50,598 bases of DNA from an uncultured Olsenella sp. (GTDB lineage: Bacteria; Actinomycetota; Coriobacteriia; Coriobacteriales; Atopobiaceae), in assembly GCA_900314575.1 (NCBI GenBank), contig OMVS01000005.1, positions 1-50,598 of the forward strand, in the 5' to 3' direction. The position numbers were made by a program, and so were the translations under genes. The notes under the pieces were generated by a model. It made no database searches, was not told the DNA's origin, and worked only from the letters and a program-made list of their open reading frames with translations. Numbering within the stretch: position 1 is the stretch's first letter; the number at the start of each line of letters is the position of its first letter. This document shows, piece by piece, positions 33,568-43,269 of the stretch.

Positions 33568-33818
33568 GGTCTGCCTCCCCTGCTCCCGCCGCGGCCTCGC
33601 CGCGGTCCTTGTCGCACATCGTAGGGAGAGAAGGCGGCTTGCCTGTCCTGCGGCGCGTACAGTACCGTTTATGGGTCAGGTCTTTCAGGGAGCTTGAATT
33701 GGCCTATGGTGGTCCGAAGTACGGCGCGAACGGTCGAGCCCGACGGGGTCGCACGAGATGGCGCGGACGCGCGCCCCGAGGCGCGCCCGGCGCGGCGCGC
33801 ACGAGGCGAGGAGGCTCC

Positions 33819-34817
33819 ATGCCCGGCAACGGATCGAGGTCGAAGCTCAAGATCCTCTACCTGCTCAAGATCTTCCAGGAGGAGACCGACGCGGAGCACG
33901 GCCTCACGATGCCGCAGCTCATCGGCCGCCTTGCGGACTACGGCATCTCTGCGGAGCGCAAGAGCGTCTACTCGGACATCGCGGCGCTCAGGGAGTTCGA
34001 CGTGGACATAAGGACCTACGAGCGCCACCCGGTCGAGTACGCGCTCGCCCGCCCCGACTTCTCGCTCGGCGAGCTCATGCTGATGGTCGACGCCATCGAG
34101 TCGTGCCGGGCCATCACGGACCGCCAGGCCCAGCTCCTGGTCTGCAACGTCAAGACCCTCGCCAACAACTTCGAGCAGGAGAAGCTCGACAGGCGCATCC
34201 ACGTCGTGGGCCGGATCAAGTCTCGCAACGAGAGCGTCTTCGGGAGCATCGACGCGATCCACGAGGCCATGAGGCTGCGCCGCCAGGTCGCGTTCCCCTA
34301 CTTCAGGCGCCGCCCGGACGGGAGCCTCGAGCCCACCCACGAGGGGCGCCCGTACCACGTGACGCCGCTCGACGTGGTCTACGACGGCGGGTTCTACTAC
34401 CTGACCGCCTGGGACGGCCAGCGCCGGCGCATCGCCGAGTTCAGGGTCGACCGCATCGGGCGCGTGCGGGTCACCGACGTGCCGGCGGACTCCAACGACA
34501 CGATCCGCGCCTACCGCTACGAGGAGAGCACCTACGAGTCCTTCGGCCGCTTCAAGGGCGAGAAGTTCGTGGCGACCCTGGCGGTCAGGCCGGACAAGAC
34601 GGAGATCATCACCGACCGCTTCGGCTCCGCCGCGCGCTTCTCGACCCGCGAAGACGGCACCGTCCTCGCGCAGGTGAAGGTCTACAAGTCCGATCAGTTC
34701 TTCGGCTGGGTCGCGGGCATGGGGACGATGGTCTCCATCGTGGGGCCGGAGAAGCTCGTGCGAGAATGGAAGGCTTTCTTGAGGAAGCTCCTCGCGCAGG
34801 CCGAGGCGACGGGCTAA
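33819..34817 (+). CDS. WYL-domain transcriptional regulator (DeoR/YafY-like)
   Basis: 332 residues. N-terminal winged helix ('KLKILYLLKIFQEETDAEHG', 'PQLIGRLADYGISAERKSVYSDIAAL'), then a WYL domain ('GRPYHVTPLDVVYDGGFYYLTAW', with 'FRVDRIGRVRV') and a C-terminal WCX-type extension ('FGSAARFSTREDGTVLAQVKV'). WYL proteins often sense nucleic acids or nucleotides and control DNA-damage or phage-defence genes; no such system is adjacent here. GCGAGGAGG site fixes the ATG at 33819. Target genes unknown. Confidence 0.92.
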   Translation: MPGNGSRSKLKILYLLKIFQEETDAEHGLTMPQLIGRLADYGISAERKSVYSDIAALREFDVDIRTYERHPVEYALARPDFSLGELMLMVDAIESCRAITDRQAQLLVCNVKTLANNFEQEKLDRRIHVVGRIKSRNESVFGSIDAIHEAMRLRRQVAFPYFRRRPDGSLEPTHEGRPYHVTPLDVVYDGGFYYLTAWDGQRRRIAEFRVDRIGRVRVTDVPADSNDTIRAYRYEESTYESFGRFKGEKFVATLAVRPDKTEIITDRFGSAARFSTREDGTVLAQVKVYKSDQFFGWVAGMGTMVSIVGPEKLVREWKAFLRKLLAQAEATG

Positions 34818-35151
34818 CATGGGCCCCGTCGCGCCGTGCCCTCCCGCGCGCCCCCTTGGGCTGGCGGGTGTTGTCTAAGCACTGATGATTCTAGCCATTC
34901 GCCCAGACTCGGCGTCTCGCGGAGGTTTCGCGACGGAGTCGCTCCCAAAAACTACGCACGACTGAGTTCCGGACCCCTTATGGATCCCTCAATCCTGGGG
35001 TTTTGGCAAATGCCAATTCAGCCGTGCGTAACTCGCGCTCGATCAGGACGACGGGCTCGTGCCGACGGCTCGTAATGGCGGGTTCGCGAGCCGCGTCTCG
35101 CGCGTCACGTCGCAGGGAAGGCTAGCGCTTGGGACCCCAATCCGGCTTGCC
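34818..35151. other. 334-base gap between converging WYL and azlD genes
   Basis: No gene with a ribosome site is visible. The right part (34953-35030) holds nested inverted repeats, described separately; the rest shows nothing I can interpret. Confidence 0.5.
34953..35030. repeat. Nested inverted repeats between wyl and azlD
   Basis: Outer arms TACGCACGACTGAGTT (34953-34968) and AATTCAGCCGTGCGTA (35015-35030) pair at 14 of 16 positions. Inside the right side is a perfect TTGGCA-AA-TGCCAA palindrome (35003-35016). Could be a bidirectional terminator, or the remnant ends of a small element. Confidence 0.5.
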
Positions 35152-35460
35152 CTACGCCAGCAGTAGCTCCAGCACGAAGACCACTCCGCAGCAGCCTGCG
35201 GCGACCTGCGGAAGGCTCGCGCCCATCCAGGCGGCGGCAATCCCCACGGCGAGCGCGGCGGCGCCGGCCAGGGGCGAGTCCGTCGCGGTGAGGATGGCCG
35301 GGAAGGTCATCACGGCGAGCGTGACGTACGGCACGTAGAAGAGGAACGACCTCAGGAAGCGGTTGGTGATTGGGCGGCGGATGAGCGTGAGCGGCAAGAT
35401 CCTGGTGCCGAGGGTGATCGCCGACATTACCGCGAGGTAGGCGAGGATGCTAGGCCGCAC
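35152..35460 (-). CDS. azlD: AzlD-family branched-chain amino-acid exporter subunit
   Basis: 102 residues with three to four membrane helices. 'AVMSAITLGTRILPL', 'LRSFLFYVPYVTLAVMTFPAIL' and the short Ala/Gly-rich C-terminus match AzlD, the small partner of AzlC. The GTG at 35460 lies 7 bases after a GGGAGG site and overlaps the azlC end by 11 bases, giving the expected length; the longer open frame upstream is azlC's shadow. Confidence 0.88.
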   Translation of the reverse strand: MRPSILAYLAVMSAITLGTRILPLTLIRRPITNRFLRSFLFYVPYVTLAVMTFPAILTATDSPLAGAAALAVGIAAAWMGASLPQVAAGCCGVVFVLELLLA

Positions 35461-36397
35461 GGCGAACCTCCCGCCTCGGGGGCGTGGGGGCAGCCGCGTG
35501 GGCCTCGGTCGGGGCGCCGGGGCCGCATGCGTCGGCTGCGGCTGCACCCATGTCCGTTGCGGCCGCGCCTGCGACGCCAGCGTCCTCCCCCTCGCCCACC
35601 GGCGCGAGCGCGGCTGCGAGCGCGGAGAGCGCCACCGTGAGGACGATCGTGCGCGTGCCCTCCGAGACGCCCGAGAGCTGCGGCGCCCAGGCGACAAGCG
35701 CGCTGGCCGCGAACCCGCCGAGCACCACCGCGGCCACGGCGCGGTCCTTGCGCGCGGGCGGCACGATGATCGCGAGGAACATGCCGAAGAGCGCGACGGA
35801 GAGGGCGCTCACCACCCGCTCCGGAAGGACGCTGCCGGCGATGACCCCGAGGGCGCCGCCGAACGCCCAGCCAGGCAGCGCCACCGACATGGCGCCGTAG
35901 CTGTAGTACGGGTCGACCTGCCCCGGGCGTCCGATAGCGATGCCGAAGAGCTCGTCGGTGAGGTCGAAGCCGACGAGGACGCGGTGGAGAAGCGGCGTCC
36001 CCGGCGCGAAGCGCTGCGCCATGGAGCAGCCCATGAGGAGGTAGCGGGCGTTTGCGACGAGCATGACCACGGCCATCTCGAGCAACGATCCACCGGCCCC
36101 GATCACGGCGAAGCCGGCGAACTCGCCCGCCGACGCGTTGTTGAGCAGGCTCGCGAAGAAGCATTGGACGGCGTCGAGCCCCACCTTGCGGGCGGCGATG
36201 CCGAGCGAGAAGGACACGGCGAGGTAGCCGAGGGCGATGGGTACGCCGTCGCGCAGCCCCTCGCGCAGGCTGCCGCCGTGTCGGGCGGCGATCCCGTGGA
36301 GCCGAGCGAGGGTCCCACGGCGGTGGGCGCACCCCTCTCCGCCCGCGAGCGTGCCTGCAGAAAGCGTCCCGCCCTCAGAGGTCCCCATCTCGACCAC
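35450..36397 (-). CDS. azlC: AzlC-family branched-chain amino-acid exporter subunit
   Basis: 315 residues. 'EGLRDGVPIALGYLAVSFSLGI' and 'NNASAGEFAGFAVIGAGGS', 'NARYLLMGCSMAQRF' and 'VGFDLTDELFGIA' are AzlC signatures. AzlCD exports branched-chain amino acids or analogues such as azaleucine. The family is usually about 230-250 residues; here there are extra tails at both ends, the C-terminal one Ala/Pro-rich. GTG 36397 has GGAG 7 bases upstream; ATG 36388 is the alternative. Divergent from a LysR regulator that probably controls it. Confidence 0.9.
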   Translation of the reverse strand: MVEMGTSEGGTLSAGTLAGGEGCAHRRGTLARLHGIAARHGGSLREGLRDGVPIALGYLAVSFSLGIAARKVGLDAVQCFFASLLNNASAGEFAGFAVIGAGGSLLEMAVVMLVANARYLLMGCSMAQRFAPGTPLLHRVLVGFDLTDELFGIAIGRPGQVDPYYSYGAMSVALPGWAFGGALGVIAGSVLPERVVSALSVALFGMFLAIIVPPARKDRAVAAVVLGGFAASALVAWAPQLSGVSEGTRTIVLTVALSALAAALAPVGEGEDAGVAGAAATDMGAAAADACGPGAPTEAHAAAPTPPRREVRRAA

Positions 36398-36450
36398 CGT
36401 CCGTCTCCGTGCGCGTCTTTCCCGTCGTGCCCATTAAGCAACAGATGCGA

Positions 36451-36499
36451 GCATAAGTAAAACGAATGATTCTTATCGGTTGTGTAGATATACTTATGC
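36451..36499. promoter_or_regulatory. Inverted repeat in the azlC/lysR divergent promoter region
   Basis: GCATAAGTA (36451-36459) and TACTTATGC (36491-36499) are perfect 9-bp inverted arms, 40 bases between matching positions. A third partial copy, TCTTATCG, lies at 36471-36478. Placement between a LysR gene and its divergent neighbour suggests LysR operator sites. Confidence 0.55.
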
Positions 36500-36568
36500 A
36501 AAGCAGGGACGCGGGCGTAGGATCGGGTGCACGAGAGCCGGTGCGTCCGCGACGGAGGGAGAAGACCA

Positions 36569-37570
36569 ATGGCGAGAAGGACGACCGGCCGTGACAGGGG
36601 GCGGGCGGTGACGCGGGAGCCCGGCGCCCCGGGGGAGCTCGAGGCGGCGGCGCCCGGATCGCCCATCACGGCTGCGGTGAGCCCTGCCGCCTCCCCCGCT
36701 CGCCTCTCTCGCTACGCGATCTTCGTCGAGGTGGTCGAGGAGGGCAGCTTCACCAAGGTCGCCGAGAGGATCGGCTACACGCAGAGCGCCGTCTCGCAGA
36801 CCGTCAAGGCGCTCGAGAGGGAGCTGGGCTGCACGCTCGTCGAGCGCGGCCGCGACGGCGTCTCGCTCACCAAGGACGGCCGGCAGTTCATGCCCTACCT
36901 GCAGGCCGTCGCGCGCGACGAGCGCGCCCTGGCCGAGAAGCGCCGCGAGGTCTTGGGCCTTGGCAGCGCGACGATCACCATCGGCACCTTCACCAGCGTG
37001 AGCAGGAACCTCCTGCCACGCCCCATGCGCGAGTTCCGCAGGCTCTACCCCTCGGTGCGCTTCAACCTCAGGCAGAGCGAGTACACCTCCATCGCGGAGT
37101 GGGTGCGCACCGGCGCGTGCGACCTGGGCTTCACCAACCTCACGGACGCGGAGTCGGCCGGCCTCGAGTACCGCCCCCTCGGCACCGACCGCATGATGGC
37201 CGTGGTGCCGCACGCAAACCCGCTGGCAGAGAAGGACGTGCTCTCCCTCGCGGACCTCGCCGAGCAGCCGTTCATCCTTCTGGACGAGGGTCGCGAGTCG
37301 GTCACCCTGCACGCCTTCGCACAGGCGGGCCTCTCTCCGCACGTGTGCTACGAGGTCACGGACGACTACTCGATCCTGGCGATGGTGCGCCAGGGCCTGG
37401 GCGTCACGATCCTGTACGAGATGATGCTCGTGGGCTTCGAGGCCGGCGTGGAGGTGCGCCCCATCCTGGAGGAGCCCCGCCGGACGATAACGCTGGGATG
37501 GCGCGACTCCGCGACGCTGCCGCTCGCGGCACGGCGCTTCTCGGAGTACCTCGTCCGGGAGCTGGGATAG
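36569..37570 (+). CDS. LysR-family transcriptional regulator
   Basis: 333 residues. HTH at about residues 47-105 ('YAIFVEVVEEGSFTKVAERIGYTQSAVSQTV'), then a substrate-binding domain ('ATITIGTFTSVSRNLLPRPMREF', 'GLEYRPLGTDRMMAVVPHANPLA'). About 45 residues of Ala/Pro/Arg-rich sequence precede the HTH, longer than normal, but the ATG at 36569 has a good GGAGGGAGAAG site. Divergent from azlCD, so probably its regulator. Its 3' end abuts the broken end of the GGDEF gene on the other strand. Confidence 0.92.
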   Translation: MARRTTGRDRGRAVTREPGAPGELEAAAPGSPITAAVSPAASPARLSRYAIFVEVVEEGSFTKVAERIGYTQSAVSQTVKALERELGCTLVERGRDGVSLTKDGRQFMPYLQAVARDERALAEKRREVLGLGSATITIGTFTSVSRNLLPRPMREFRRLYPSVRFNLRQSEYTSIAEWVRTGACDLGFTNLTDAESAGLEYRPLGTDRMMAVVPHANPLAEKDVLSLADLAEQPFILLDEGRESVTLHAFAQAGLSPHVCYEVTDDYSILAMVRQGLGVTILYEMMLVGFEAGVEVRPILEEPRRTITLGWRDSATLPLAARRFSEYLVRELG

Positions 37571-38492
37571 CCGCCCCGGTCTCGGCTCGCACCGCGGCCA
37601 CCTTCGCCGTCACGGCGGCCGCGTCGAGGTCCCGGCAGAACGACACGAACTCGTCCCCTCCGATTCGGTAGGTGTCGTCGCCGCCGAACGCAGAGCTCAG
37701 CATGGCTGCGACGCACTTCAGGCGCTCGTCTCCCACGGAGTGCCCGCTCTCCTCGTTGAGCTCGTGGAGGCCATTCAGGTCGGCGAACACGCAGGTCAGG
37801 GAGAGCTTGCAGCTCGATGCCAGGCCGGCGAGCGCCCTCTCGTAGGGGTTTCGGTTCCTGACCCCCGTCAGAAGGTCGATCCAGCTGAGCTCGGAGAGCC
37901 TGACCTGGGCGTACTCGTGCTTGAGCTTCACGTTGAGCAGATAGGAGTTGATGCCTACGCTCACCGCGGAGAAGAGGCAGGAGTTGGTGACGTCGTCCAC
38001 GACGAAGCGAGGGCTGTCGAACGCGAGCGCCATGCAGACGAAGAACAGGGTGTGGATGCCGATGCAGGCGACGAGCCGCCTCCGCCTGTCCATGAAGAGG
38101 AGGGGCGAGGCGAGGACGAAGGCGGGGAAGGAGGCGGCTATCTGGTCGGAGTTGAAGAGCGTCCCCAGTATCGTGGAGTAGACGAGGAGGCCGCTGATCG
38201 TTACGTAGGTCAGGACGCTGACTGCCCGCTCGTCCCCATCGTCGACCTTGGAGGCGATTGCGTACATCGCGATGGAGCACCCCAGCGAGACGACGTAGAG
38301 GGGCAGGGCGTTGCTCATCTTGCTGCTGAAGTTCGAGATGAGGATGCAGATGAGCATCATCAGCGAGAAGGCGACGGAGACCACCCTGACGCTCCGGCGG
38401 TTCGCCTTCGTCACCGACGGAAGAATCCGGCACCACTGCTCGTCGGACGTCTTACTCCATGCCTCGTACCGGCCGCTCCTTGCGGAAGCCAT
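37404..38492 (-). pseudogene. Membrane GGDEF protein truncated at its C-terminus
   Basis: The frame is 362 codons. Residues about 35-190 form five or six membrane helices; the diguanylate-cyclase domain starts at 'SWIDLLTGVRNRNPYE', contains 'FADLNGLHELNEESGHSVGDERL' (split metal and substrate residues) and the active-site 'RIGGDEFV', then breaks off after 'AKVAAVRAETG'. The last 60-70 residues of a normal GGDEF domain are missing; from about 37571 the frame runs antisense through the lysR end as Pro/Arg/Ser-rich nonsense. Probably inactive. It lies on the same strand downstream of two other signalling genes. Confidence 0.75.
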
Positions 38493-38591
38493 GTCCTGGA
38501 TAACCCCCTTCCCGCACGTCCCTCCGACTCGCGCGGCGGCCGCTTGTCGGCCGTGCGCTTCCGCGGACGGGGCGCGACGTCGTCTAGGTCC

Positions 38592-41107
38592 CTACCGCCG
38601 GTCCTTCTCGCCCCGCGTGTCCCGTGCGCCCGGCCCAGTCGCCTTGCGCTCCGCTGCGTCGCTGCACTCCCCGACGGGCGCGAAGAGGGAGACGAGCTCT
38701 CGGATCCTCCCCGTGTTGTCCTTCATGGGTAGCACAACCTCGCGGAGAAGGACGTCTTCGCCGGTCTTGGTGTGGGCGCGCAGCTGCGCGTTCGAGGGCC
38801 TACCGGTCGCCAGCGCTATGGCGGTCGGCGTGCGGCTCTCCGGGACCTCGTCGCCGTCGGCGTCGACGCAGCCGAGGGGCAGGTCCGCGCACCTGCTCCC
38901 GAGGAGCTCCTCGGAGGGGACCCCAAGGAGCCGCTCGGCCTCGTGGCTCCAGTACAGGACGGTATGGTCCGGTCCAAGGACCGAGCAACCCAAGGGCGCC
39001 GAGTCGAGAAGGGCGCGGAAGCCCCGCTCTGTCCCCAGGGACATCGCCCCCGCGTCGGTGTCGCCCGACAGTTCGCCGGCCACCAGCGAGCGGTTGAGCT
39101 TCTTCACGAAGTCGTCCAGGGCCTCCGCGTAGATGACGCGCACGTCGGCGAAGATGGTGAGGTCGTAGGCCCCGACCCTGTGGATCGACTCCACGGCCCT
39201 GCGGACCTGCTCCCCGAGCTCGAGGATCTCTTCACGCGAGCGGTACTTGCCGAGGATGGCGAAGCACCCCGTGGAGAGGCGGGCTACGCTGCCGCGGTTG
39301 CCGACGAGCTCCAGGATGGCGGAGCTACAGGCCGAGTCCAGGAGCGAGGCCGCTTCCGGCCCGCACTCCTTGGCGATGCGGGGAAACTCGGGCAGCTTCA
39401 CCCTCACCATGCCGAAGGGGCTGCGGTTGAGCTCGTAGTCGACCTCGTAGGATAGGAAGTCGTCCATGAACCTGCCCGTCTCGCAGATGCCGCCGGCATC
39501 CGTCCCGCGAGGGTCCGGACGCCGCCCGGCGGCGGGGTCCTCGCGGAAGTAGCCCATGAGGCCGGCGATCCGCCCGTCGCGGTAGATGGGCCACTTCGTC
39601 GCCAGGATCGCGTGGCTGGCGCCCTTTGCGATGCACTTGCCGGGCACGTCGCGGGACATGCGCCCATGCCTGAGGACCTCGAGCTCCGCGTCCCGGTAGC
39701 TCTGCTCGATCGGGTGCCACCTGAGGTCGTCGTCCGTCTTGCCGAGCAGATCGTGGACGGAGTCGAGACCATAGTAGTCGAGGAAGGACCTGCTCGCCCC
39801 AAGGAACCTGCGGTCCTTGTCCTTCCAGAAGACCTTCAGGGGCGAGTGCGCCATGAGGCTGTCCCAGAGGATGCCCCCCGTGCCCTCGTCCCTGCTGAAC
39901 TGCGCGGCGACGGCGTTGTCGTTGGCGCTCGAGAGCTCGCGCTCGAGGTCCTGGATGTCGAGCGGGCGGATGCCGTAGAGGGCCTGGGTCCCGTCGGAGC
40001 CCTGGAGCAGGACCAGCATGTGCTCCATCCACCTAAAGCCGCCGTCCCTTTCCATTGTGCGGAAGATGCTGCGCAGCACCCCGTCCCGCTCGTCAGCGAG
40101 CCTGCCCTCGAGCGTGTCGGGGTCGAGGAAGGTGCGGTAGCGGGCCTCGTCCACGTCCAGGACCTTCGGCAGCAGGTCGTTGTAGCTGCCGTCCGCTCCC
40201 CGCAGAGGCACGAAGTCCTTGTCGAGCCCGCCCGTCAGGTTGTTGCCGTACCTGAGGCTGCGGATGGCCTGGCGCCTGAGGTCGAGAAAGAAGACGTTGC
40301 GGTAGAACTCGAGGATCCTTGTCGTCGCCTTGGCCATGCTCGTAATCTCCGACAGGCGCTCGGTGACGTCGAAGTACTTCGCTACGATGAGGCTGTGGCC
40401 CTCCATGTGGGCGAGGGAGCGGAAGCGGAAGAGCATCTCCTTGCCGGAGAAGGTGATGGCCTGCTCCCCCGCCTTCCCCGTGCGGTCGGCGTAGCTCATG
40501 GCGTAGTCGAGCGCGTTGTTGGACGACTTGTTCCAATCGTTGACCGCGTCCTCGAACTGCTGGGCGTCCTCTAGCCCGTAGTGGCTGAACATCTGGCGGG
40601 CGGCGGCGTTCGTCTGGAGGATGCGGAAGTGGCTCCGGTGGAAGTCGTAGAGGACGAGGGGTGCGTCCGTGAGGAAGTCGACGCCCGCGGCGGCTTCGTA
40701 GTAGGCCTCGCGCCGAGGGCGACCACGAGGTTGACGACGACGCGGTGGCCGTCTGCGGTGGTCCGGCCCTCGGACAGGACGCGGGCGAGGCGGATGCGAT
40801 GGTCCATCGTCGCGATGTGGCACTCGTAGGTCACCCGATCGCCCTCCGACTCGAGCGCACGGAGGCTGCTGTCGCGCACCAGGCCGAGGTCCGACGAAAG
40901 GAAGAAATTCCGCATGCTGCCCTCGTAGAAGGCGATTGCGTCGTCGAGCGAGGCGGCGCCCAGCATGTCGAGGCAGCGCTGGTTCATGTAGATGGGGACG
41001 TACCTGTCCCCATCCGGCGCGTAGGCGTACATGGGGACGGGCAGGACTTCGAGCAGCTCGAAGAGCATCTCGTTGGTATACCTGTTCGCATCTATCTGCG
41101 GTGACAT
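38592..41107 (-). pseudogene. Soluble multi-PAS protein with degenerate GGDEF domain, frameshifted
   Basis: The upstream frame begins 'MSPQIDANRYTNEMLFELLE' (ATG 41107, GAGGGGAAGG site), a PAS-like sensor of about 120 residues, and stays sensible to 'HRVVVNLVVALGA'. Sense resumes one frame over at 'EAYYEAAAGVDFLTDAPL'; one missing base near 40711 explains both. The rest reads PAS-like segments ('SPLKVFWKDKDRRFLGASRS'), a GGDEF-like domain whose signature is replaced by 'STGCFAIL' (about 39080-39450), and a C-terminal PAS ('LLDSAPLGCSVLGPDHTVLY'). No membrane helix. Probably a sensor or receptor rather than a cyclase if the frame were intact. Confidence 0.72.
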
Positions 41108-41292
41108 GACCTTCCCCTCACAGAGCGAAGCCATGGCCAAGGGCGTCGCGTTCTTTGTCAGCAGGCCCCGGGCAGTTTCGGCAACGTGTTCGTCTTATTC
41201 CTGCGAGGGCGAAAAAGCAAACCCGGCGCGGGACGAGTTGGTCACGCGCCTGCCCCACGCCCCTAGCGGAAGCGCCGCCCGTAGTACGCCGT

Positions 41293-43269
41293 CTAGCGCC
41301 GGTCGCTCCGCCTCCTGTGGAAGCTGTGTCCCTTGTCCAGGTACATGTTGAAGTCTGCCCTCGTGAGCAGGGCGTCGGTCAGGAGCTGCCGGAACCTTCC
41401 GCGCAGCGGGTACCTCGCATCCCCGAGGTTGGCGTTCGCCTCGGCCATGTCCTGCGTGCCGGTGCTCCTGAGCTCCCTCAGGTAGGCGTCGTTCTCCTGC
41501 AGGAGGGCGATGTTCGCCCCGTCGAAGCTGAAGATCGCCGTCGGGGACTCGGAGTTCACGTTGACGCATTCCACGGAGCTCATGAGGTGGGCTTCCTTGG
41601 GATTCTCAAGCTGGAGGCCCTTGTCGTGCATGTAGGAGAGCGTGTCCTCGTACATCATCGGGCGCCCGTAGAAGTATCCCTGGATCTGGCCGCACCCGAT
41701 CTTCTTGAGGAAGGAGACCTGCTCTTTGGTCTCCACGCCCTCGGCAAGCGTGCGCACGCCGAGCGTCCGGGCCATCGTCACGACGGAGGTGATGATCTGG
41801 CGGCTACGGTCGTCGAAGTGGCTGAAGAAGCCCATGTCGATCTTGATCACGTCGAAGTGGTAGTTGTGCAGCAAGCTCAGCGACGAGTACTCGCTCCCGA
41901 AGTCATCCATCCACACCTGGTAGCCGGCCTGCTGGAACTGGTGGACGGTCTTCGCCATCCTCGGGTGGTTGCGGGTCATGACACGCTCGGTGACCTCGAG
42001 GCAGAGGACCGCCCTCGGGATCCGGTAGCGCCTCACCACGCCCTCGATGGTGTCGATCGGATCCGCCACGTCGAAGTCGCAGGCGGAGAGGTTCAAGGAG
42101 ACGGGCACCAGCGGCAGCCCGTTGTCCATGCGGTCGCGGATGAGACGGGCCACCTGCTCCAGGACGTAGCGGTCGAGGCGGTTGATCAGCTGGGCCTCCT
42201 CGAGCACCGGCACGAACACGTGCGGGAGGATCATGCCGAGCGCGGGGTCCTCCCAGCGTGCCAGCGCCTCGAAGCCGCTCAGCCTTCCCGTGAGGGTCCT
42301 CACGATCGGCTGGTAGTACACCTTGATATAGTGCTTCTCCAACGCCTCGCTGAAGTGGCGCAGCACGTAGGTCTTGTTCGCCTCGGTCTTCCCCATCGAG
42401 GGCTCGTAGACGGCGACGCTCCGGTTGCCGTCCGCCTTGATGCTGTCGCAGGCAAGCTTCGCGGCGTCGAACCCATGCCTAAGGACGTCGAGGGAGTCCC
42501 CCTCCGAGGGCGCGTAGATGCCCGCCTTGAGGTGAATCCCGTCATCGTCGATGTAGCGGTTCACCTCTCTGCAGACCTTTTCCAGCCGCTCCTTCAGCTC
42601 CTGCGACGGAAGCAGGGCGACAAAGCGGTCCGCCGCGAGGTGACCGACGAGGGCACCTGGAAAGCCGCTGGTGATGGTCTCGACGACCTTCTCAAGGCAC
42701 GCGTCCCCCCGGTGCAGCCCATACAGCCGGTTGTACTCCTTGAAGTCGGTCAGGTTGAAGCTGACCGGGCAGTAGTCGCGCACCGCGGGGCGACCCCTTC
42801 GCCTCTCCGTCTGCTCGAGCGCCTCCTTGTAGAAGTCGTGCATGCCGAGCACGCCCGTCTTGTCCTGACCCTTCAGGTCGCTGGAGAGCTGCTCGGCCGA
42901 GAAGAGCAAGATCACGTAGGCGCTTCCGAAGGGGGTGTCCTTCAGTGACCCCACGCCCTCCGCCTTCCGGAAGTGCCCTTGCTTCGTCTGGTAGCAGTAT
43001 GAGAATGCGAAGCGCTCCGGATGACTGCCCGAAGACTCCAACAGGGCCCTGTAGTCCTCGCCCTCCATCAGGCCGCGGAAGCTGGACGAGCAGAGCCGCA
43101 TGAGGTCCCTCTCGTCCTCGCACCCGTACAGCGAGGCCGCCCTCCCGTTGGCGAAGACGATCCTCCCTGACCCGTCGGCGCGGACGATGAGGACGCCCGC
43201 CTCGATCAGGTCGTAGAGCTCCTGGCACTGCGCCCTCAGGCGCTCGTTATGCTCCGGTTCTTCCGTCAT
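41293..43269 (-). CDS. PAS - degenerate GGDEF - EAL protein, putative c-di-GMP phosphodiesterase
   Basis: 658 residues from ATG 43269; a GTG at 43305 is in frame but lacks a ribosome site. PAS-like domain (about 15-125), GGDEF-like domain with the signature replaced by 'GHLAADRFVALL', then an EAL domain (about 310-550). EAL catalytic residues are mostly present: 'GFEALARW', Asn in 'SLNLSACDF', Glu in 'LEVTER', 'DDFGSEYSS', Lys in 'VIKIDMGF', 'AEGVETKEQ' and 'QGYFYGRP'. The loop-6 motif has Glu for the usual Gly (GSEYSS). The last 100 residues show no known domain. No membrane helix, so cytoplasmic. Probably active. Confidence 0.85.
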   Translation of the reverse strand: MTEEPEHNERLRAQCQELYDLIEAGVLIVRADGSGRIVFANGRAASLYGCEDERDLMRLCSSSFRGLMEGEDYRALLESSGSHPERFAFSYCYQTKQGHFRKAEGVGSLKDTPFGSAYVILLFSAEQLSSDLKGQDKTGVLGMHDFYKEALEQTERRRGRPAVRDYCPVSFNLTDFKEYNRLYGLHRGDACLEKVVETITSGFPGALVGHLAADRFVALLPSQELKERLEKVCREVNRYIDDDGIHLKAGIYAPSEGDSLDVLRHGFDAAKLACDSIKADGNRSVAVYEPSMGKTEANKTYVLRHFSEALEKHYIKVYYQPIVRTLTGRLSGFEALARWEDPALGMILPHVFVPVLEEAQLINRLDRYVLEQVARLIRDRMDNGLPLVPVSLNLSACDFDVADPIDTIEGVVRRYRIPRAVLCLEVTERVMTRNHPRMAKTVHQFQQAGYQVWMDDFGSEYSSLSLLHNYHFDVIKIDMGFFSHFDDRSRQIITSVVTMARTLGVRTLAEGVETKEQVSFLKKIGCGQIQGYFYGRPMMYEDTLSYMHDKGLQLENPKEAHLMSSVECVNVNSESPTAIFSFDGANIALLQENDAYLRELRSTGTQDMAEANANLGDARYPLRGRFRQLLTDALLTRADFNMYLDKGHSFHRRRSDRR

